This document shows positions 59,838-64,000 of a stretch of DNA of 64,000 bases, one piece after another. Each line of letters opens with the position of its first letter. Position 1 is the first letter of the stretch. The notes below the pieces were generated by a model. It was not told the origin of the DNA. It was given only the letters and a program-made list of their open reading frames with translations, and ran no database searches. The translations under genes and the position numbers were made by a program. This stretch comes from Psettodes erumei (taxonomy: Eukaryota > Chordata > Actinopteri > Pleuronectiformes > Psettodidae): NCBI GenBank assembly GCA_016785225.1, contig JAFBJZ010000772.1, forward strand, positions 4,421,001 through 4,485,000, read 5' to 3'.

Positions 59838-61559
59838 CTGGGGAGGAGAGTGACAAGAAAGATGCCAGGAGCTTTAAAAAAGTGAAATTTTGCCTTTGTG
59901 TCTCGCAATGATGAAGAATCCTTAAGAACATTTCCTGGATCAAGATACTGATTCCAATCACTGCCAAAATTGAACTGTTTCTAAGTTAGACCTAAAGCCC
60001 CCTATCAAAAATTGTGACAATCCCTTCTTAACTTTTCACTTAATCCTGATGACAAACAGGCAGATAGACAAACAAACCAAAAACATAACCTCCCTGGTTA
60101 TATTTGTGTTTTGAATCCTTTTGGAACAAAAGCATCAGTTTTTGAACTCAGTTGGCTTCTTATTTGTTTTGAATGAAAGAGACTTGTCATACACAACCGC
60201 TCAAAGAGAATGGACAAGTTTGTGTGTATGTGTGTGTCTGCACGTGCTCCTGCCTTTGTGTCTGGACATCATAGTGAGTGTACACACATGGGTCAGCTCC
60301 ACTGGAGACAGAGTGGAGGGAGTAGAGCTGTGTCAAATCGAGCGGTGACCCTAATAGCAAATCCCACACATGAGCGCACACACGTCCATTTCCTCAAGGG
60401 AGCCAGTCAACAAATCTTAAGGACTCAGGAGTGTCTACACGCAAACATCTTTAGGTATCACTGTGTTTTTACACCCTCATAAACGCAAGCGCTACGCAAA
60501 CAAATAAAAGCCCACAGCCACAAGACATTAACTAAAACCTATCGATCTACTGAACAGTGGGCCTACTTCGAGCCAACGTGGTTGGCGTAACCTTTGTCTT
60601 CACCCTCTACCCTCTCACTGACCCACTAATGTTAATTACAGCTGGAATTAGCCAGCAGCCCCCCTTGCCTGCTACAGCGATGACCTCATTACCACCACAG
60701 CATACACACACACACACTACCGCCTTTCAAGCACACATACACACAGACATGCCACAGGAGGAACAAACAAACAGCCAAAGCAGTGGACACACTCATGAAA
60801 AATTCATACGTGCACATTGAACACCATTATTGAATGTTCTGCTCATCACACAGATGATTCTGAACCGAACGGAGTCCAAAAGACCAATAAATCTCATATT
60901 TGCACATGCCAAGAGCAGTCGACCTTCTTACCTGCCAGATTTCACACACCTGAGCTGTAGATCCTCAGAGAGAGAAGATTTACGTGGGGCAGAGTGAGGA
61001 AATGGAAAGGAAATGGACAAAAGCCGAATCTCAAAAGTAAACAAAAATGAAGTGGAGATTGACAGAGTCTGCTACATGAAAACCACTGCCACCTACATAC
61101 ACTTCCTCTGCATGTGTCTAAAATTTAAAAAAACAACCATTAGAGCAAAACATCATCAGTCAGTAAATAATCTGTCAACCTACTGCAATCTAACTGCACT
61201 GGATGACTTACCTAATACAACATGTGTAATATACACGATTAGCATGCATGAGCTCCTGCCAGGACTGTATTTAAACTAAACGATTTAAATTTTAGAGAGA
61301 TGTTTTTTCTTATTCAACTTGTATCTATTTCATTCATAATGTCAATAATTTCTTTTCTTTACTCTCTGTTTTTTTCTTTATTTCTTTGGCTTCACTTATA
61401 TATTTACATGTCTTGTCAATAAAGCAAATTGGAACTGAAGCTGACGGACAGAAGAGGGAAAGAGAGATGAAGAGAGCAAACGCTCAGATCCTGACCGAGC
61501 TGTGCGAGCGTGTGCCTATATCTCTGTCTCTGCTGAGCCCAGCAGTCAAGGGAGCGATG

Positions 61560-62215
61560 ATAAGACAGTTTCTATCGACTCTTTCTCTCCCTCCCTCCTC
61601 TCTACTCACTCACTCTTTCCTCCCCATCTCCCCCTTCCCCTCTCTCTCTCTCATTTATCTCAGCATACAGGATCTTATTTAACAAAAGCCAACACACATT
61701 ATCTCCTCTCTGTTTCTTGCTTTCTTTCTTCCTTCTTCCTACAATCTTTTTTCTCACGGGTTATCCTTCTGATATTTATCCATGTCATTCACACACACAC
61801 AAAGACAAACACACACTAACATATGCATGTGCACATAATTCAGACATGCAAACAGACACACTCACCCTCCCACTCACTGTTCTCCTCCTGCTCGTCGTCT
61901 TTCTGCTCCTCTGTGAGACTCTTTCTCTCTCTCCCTCTCAGCCTTGCAGCTGCTACGTGGTCACGTGACCTCTTTTCTATCCACCGCCCCCCGCGCCCTT
62001 CCTCCTCCTCCTCTCCATCCACCACCCACCACCCCCCTCCTCCTCCCCTTCCCTCTCCATCTAGCACCCTCTCCATCCTACCTTCTCTCTTCTTTGTCAC
62101 TCTTTTTATCTTCCCATTTTCTCTCCTTAGCTGCCCCCTCTCAAACTGTGCTCTCTGTCATTTTCTTTTTTCTCTTCATTCTTCATCTTTCCTCCTTTTG
62201 GCTCTCACTCTTGGG
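61560..62215. repeat. Long CT-rich (polypyrimidine) tract
   Basis: About 650 bases in which the plus strand is strongly pyrimidine-rich, with only a few purine islands, one of which is the E-box palindrome at 61959-61970. Its open frames (Ser/Leu/Pro-rich) are composition artefacts. Confidence 0.8.
61959..61970. promoter_or_regulatory. Palindrome GGTCACGTGACC (CLEAR/E-box)
   Basis: A perfect 12-base palindrome containing the CLEAR consensus GTCACGTGAC, embedded in the CT-rich tract upstream of the gse1 exons. Confidence 0.45.
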
Positions 62216-62288
62216 AGGGTGGTGGTGGTGGTTGGGGGGGGCAGAAGGAGGAGGGTTTAGGGGGATGACGGAGAGGGTGAGCGCGTGG

Positions 62289-62312
62289 TGGTGTGTGTGT
62301 GTGTGTGTGTGT
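62289..62312. repeat. (GT)n microsatellite
   Basis: GT tract within a G-rich region. Confidence 0.9.
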
Positions 62313-62395
62313 GGCAGGGGCTAGTGTTAACCCTCCATCCATCACTCTGTCTCTCTGCTAGTCAGCTCTGTCTGCTTTGGGGACAGGGATGTTTG

Positions 62396-62450
62396 TTGGG
62401 GGGTGGGGGTGGGGGATGGCTGGGGGGTGGGAGGGTGGCAGTGACCTTTC
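62396..62450 (+). other. G-rich tract with G-quadruplex potential
   Basis: At least six runs of four or more G with short spacers on the plus strand (ggggggtgggggtggggg, then ggggggtggg). Such spacing fits the usual G4 pattern. Confidence 0.6.
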
Positions 62451-62829
62451 ACCCTTTTACTCTAAATACAAATTAAGACATTTAACTCCCTTAAAGAATC
62501 TTTTCTTGTTTTGTTTTTTTTTAAAGTGATGACTGAATGATTAAACATGACTAACAGGCCATGCTAGCAGCTCCATGAAGCAGAAAACTGTTGGATGGAG
62601 GAAAATATAGAGAGACAACTTTGCTTTCATGTCAATGCTGGGGCAAAAAATAAGTCTGGTCTGAAGGTGGCACCAGTGAAAACAAGTTACAGCAAAAAAA
62701 AAAAGAAAGAAAATAAAGCTTTTATGTAAAGTTGCCATTTGCTTATATCTCAGATGCAGCTATCTTATCAGGCTCTCCACAGTGTCAGCCTTAATTTTCA
62801 GCAGATTATCTTTTTAGCATCAGGTGTGT

Positions 62830-62965
62830 TGGGGCTTACCTATACTTTCAGGTGAATGCCAGTGTTAGCATGGTAACACTGTTACAGTTATCATGACACA
62901 AACAAGCTAACCTACTGTAAAATAGTATGCTGCCAACATTACCACATATAATCTAATGTTAACAT
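62830..62965. repeat. Dispersed teleost repeat fragment ('gctaac' type)
   Basis: Recurrent 'gttagcat', 'gctaac' and 'aatgttaacat' phrases like those in the repeat at 56200-56420. Confidence 0.4.
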
Positions 62966-63210
62966 TGCTGCATTTGTCTTTAGAGGACTTCAGGGGGTGG
63001 TGCAGTTGTTCTGAAAGTCAACAGAAAGGAAATGAAATGAGAGAAATAGGCAGATAGGAAGTGCAAGTTTAACATGATTCAACTTAAACAAAAATTGGAC
63101 TCTATTGTGTAAGCACACAGAAGAAGAATTAAAGACATTTGGAGAAAAATAACACAGGGAACTGGTGTTGCTCACCAGTTTTGAGACCAGTCTGAGCTGT
63201 CAAACACAAG

Positions 63211-63214
<4 letters not shown>

Positions 63215-63249
<35 letters not shown>
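63215..63249. repeat. (CA)n microsatellite
   Basis: Pure CA tract. Confidence 0.95.
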
Positions 63250-63250
<1 letters not shown>

Positions 63251-63799
63251 CCAATCTTTGCTCACACACCATCAGTGTGTGAGTTGCTTGCTACCTAGCA
63301 AACACTTAGAGCTGATAACAATTGGCATATTGACAGCTTGGGGTAAATTAGCACAGCAGAAAAAACACTCAAAAACAAAAAAAGCATTCCGAGAGCACAG
63401 ATCTCCATCAAGGCTGAACATTTCCCCAAAACCAGAGGAGTATCTGGATCTGGATCAATTTGCAGTCCAGCTGGCCAGGAAACGAAACGGGGACCTGCTG
63501 CCCAGAAGAATTAAGAAGACTCTGGCCATTAGTTGTATTATCCTACTAACACACAAACACAACCATACACAACAAACATAACCCCCAAGCATTGCACAGC
63601 CTCCTTTGTGGAGGTAAGGAACGGTACATGATATCTGCTTGTTCGATGAGCCTCAGTGTATCATGTATGTGGGATCAGCATACCTGCAACAGGTGTACAT
63701 ATACGGACATTCAGCACAGCATTAGTTTTAACTGAGGTCATATGTTTTTGGTCATTAATTTTAATCTGTTATTATGGGTTTATGTAAACTTCGACCTGC

Positions 63800-63985
63800 T
63801 GGCAGAACTACATGAAACGTGACTTGGTCACCAGGGTCATTATGATTCATCCTCTGGGAGCCATTTGTGCCTTTACAAAATTTCACTGCAGTCCATTAAA
63901 TTTTTCCAATACTTCACTCAGGACTTAAATGTTAGACTCATTGACCATTGATCCAGCGACCAACTGACTGGACCTGTACCCAGAG
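63800..63985. repeat. Dispersed teleost repeat
   Basis: Shows the sequence 'cagggtcattatgattcatcctctggg', 'tttacaaaatttca' and 'gcagtccatt' in order, the core of a common fish interspersed repeat that often ends with 'gaccgactgacc'-like sequence; here 'gcgaccaactgactgg' is found in that place. Confidence 0.6.
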
Positions 63986-64000
63986 CCCAGCTGCTATCAT

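Larger units (their letters stand above)
59838..64000 (-). other. gse1: gse1 upstream intron(s)/5' region
   Basis: Sequence upstream of the first recognised gse1 exon. It holds a splice-donor-like site at 60931 (CTGGCAG|GTAAGAA on the minus strand), a long pyrimidine tract (61560-62215), a 12-base palindrome GGTCACGTGACC (61959-61970), a G-rich tract (62216-62450), a GT microsatellite (62289-62312), a CA microsatellite (63215-63249) and dispersed repeats. No further coding exon is supported. Confidence 0.6.

Noticed and set aside
61823..62324. Two long Ser/Pro/Leu-rich frames on the plus strand.
   Set aside because: They follow from the pyrimidine-rich tract; no domain, no codon structure and no splice context.

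Overview
The window is vertebrate nuclear DNA, almost certainly from a teleost fish, probably a spiny-rayed (percomorph) one. Seven protein-coding genes with GT-AG introns are present. Their proteins align residue by residue with known vertebrate families, the introns are mostly compact, and the intergenic and intronic DNA carries microsatellites and dispersed repeats of fish type. Nothing prokaryotic is present: no operons, CRISPR arrays or ribosome-binding sites.

Layout: 1-9373 holds the 5' end (exons 1-4) of wwox on the minus strand, with 7.8 kb of a large intron that contains several A+T-rich blocks that look like conserved non-coding elements. nfat5 runs on the plus strand from 11582 to a poly(A) signal at 31973. 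nudt7 (minus, 32203-33040) converges on it. An HPRT1-type gene (hprt1l, minus, 34165-39758) follows; one intron contains a decayed Tc1-like transposon. psmd7 (minus, 41160-44259) and dynlrb2 (plus, 44400-45129) share a 140-bp divergent promoter. gse1 (minus, 48052-59837) fills the rest, and its upstream exons lie beyond the window. In human, six of the seven families map to chromosome 16q22-q24; only the HPRT family does not (HPRT1 is X-linked). The block is therefore a rearranged piece of the 16q-equivalent segment with an HPRT paralogue inside it.

The genes do not form a pathway. wwox is a WW/SDR tumour-suppressor oxidoreductase; nfat5 is the hypertonicity-responsive Rel-family transcription factor; nudt7 is a peroxisomal CoA diphosphatase; hprt1l belongs to the purine salvage family; psmd7 is the 26S proteasome lid subunit Rpn8; dynlrb2 is a roadblock dynein light chain; gse1 is a component associated with the BRAF-HDAC/CoREST-type corepressor complex.

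Points worth a second look: (i) single-base frame breaks in otherwise intact nfat5 (near 25270) and gse1 (51304-51330), each restored exactly by one base and so perhaps assembly errors; (ii) hprt1l has glutamate at the position of the catalytic-base aspartate (human D137) while keeping the nine-exon HPRT1 structure; (iii) an almost complete TIR-bounded Tc1 relic and a MITE-like element; (iv) three CLEAR/E-box palindromes, one in the wwox promoter, one in nfat5 intron 1 and one in a CT-rich/G-rich candidate alternative promoter of gse1. I found no clearly new biological system. Exon boundaries were worked out by hand from reading frame, splice dinucleotides and protein similarity held in memory; no alignment was run.
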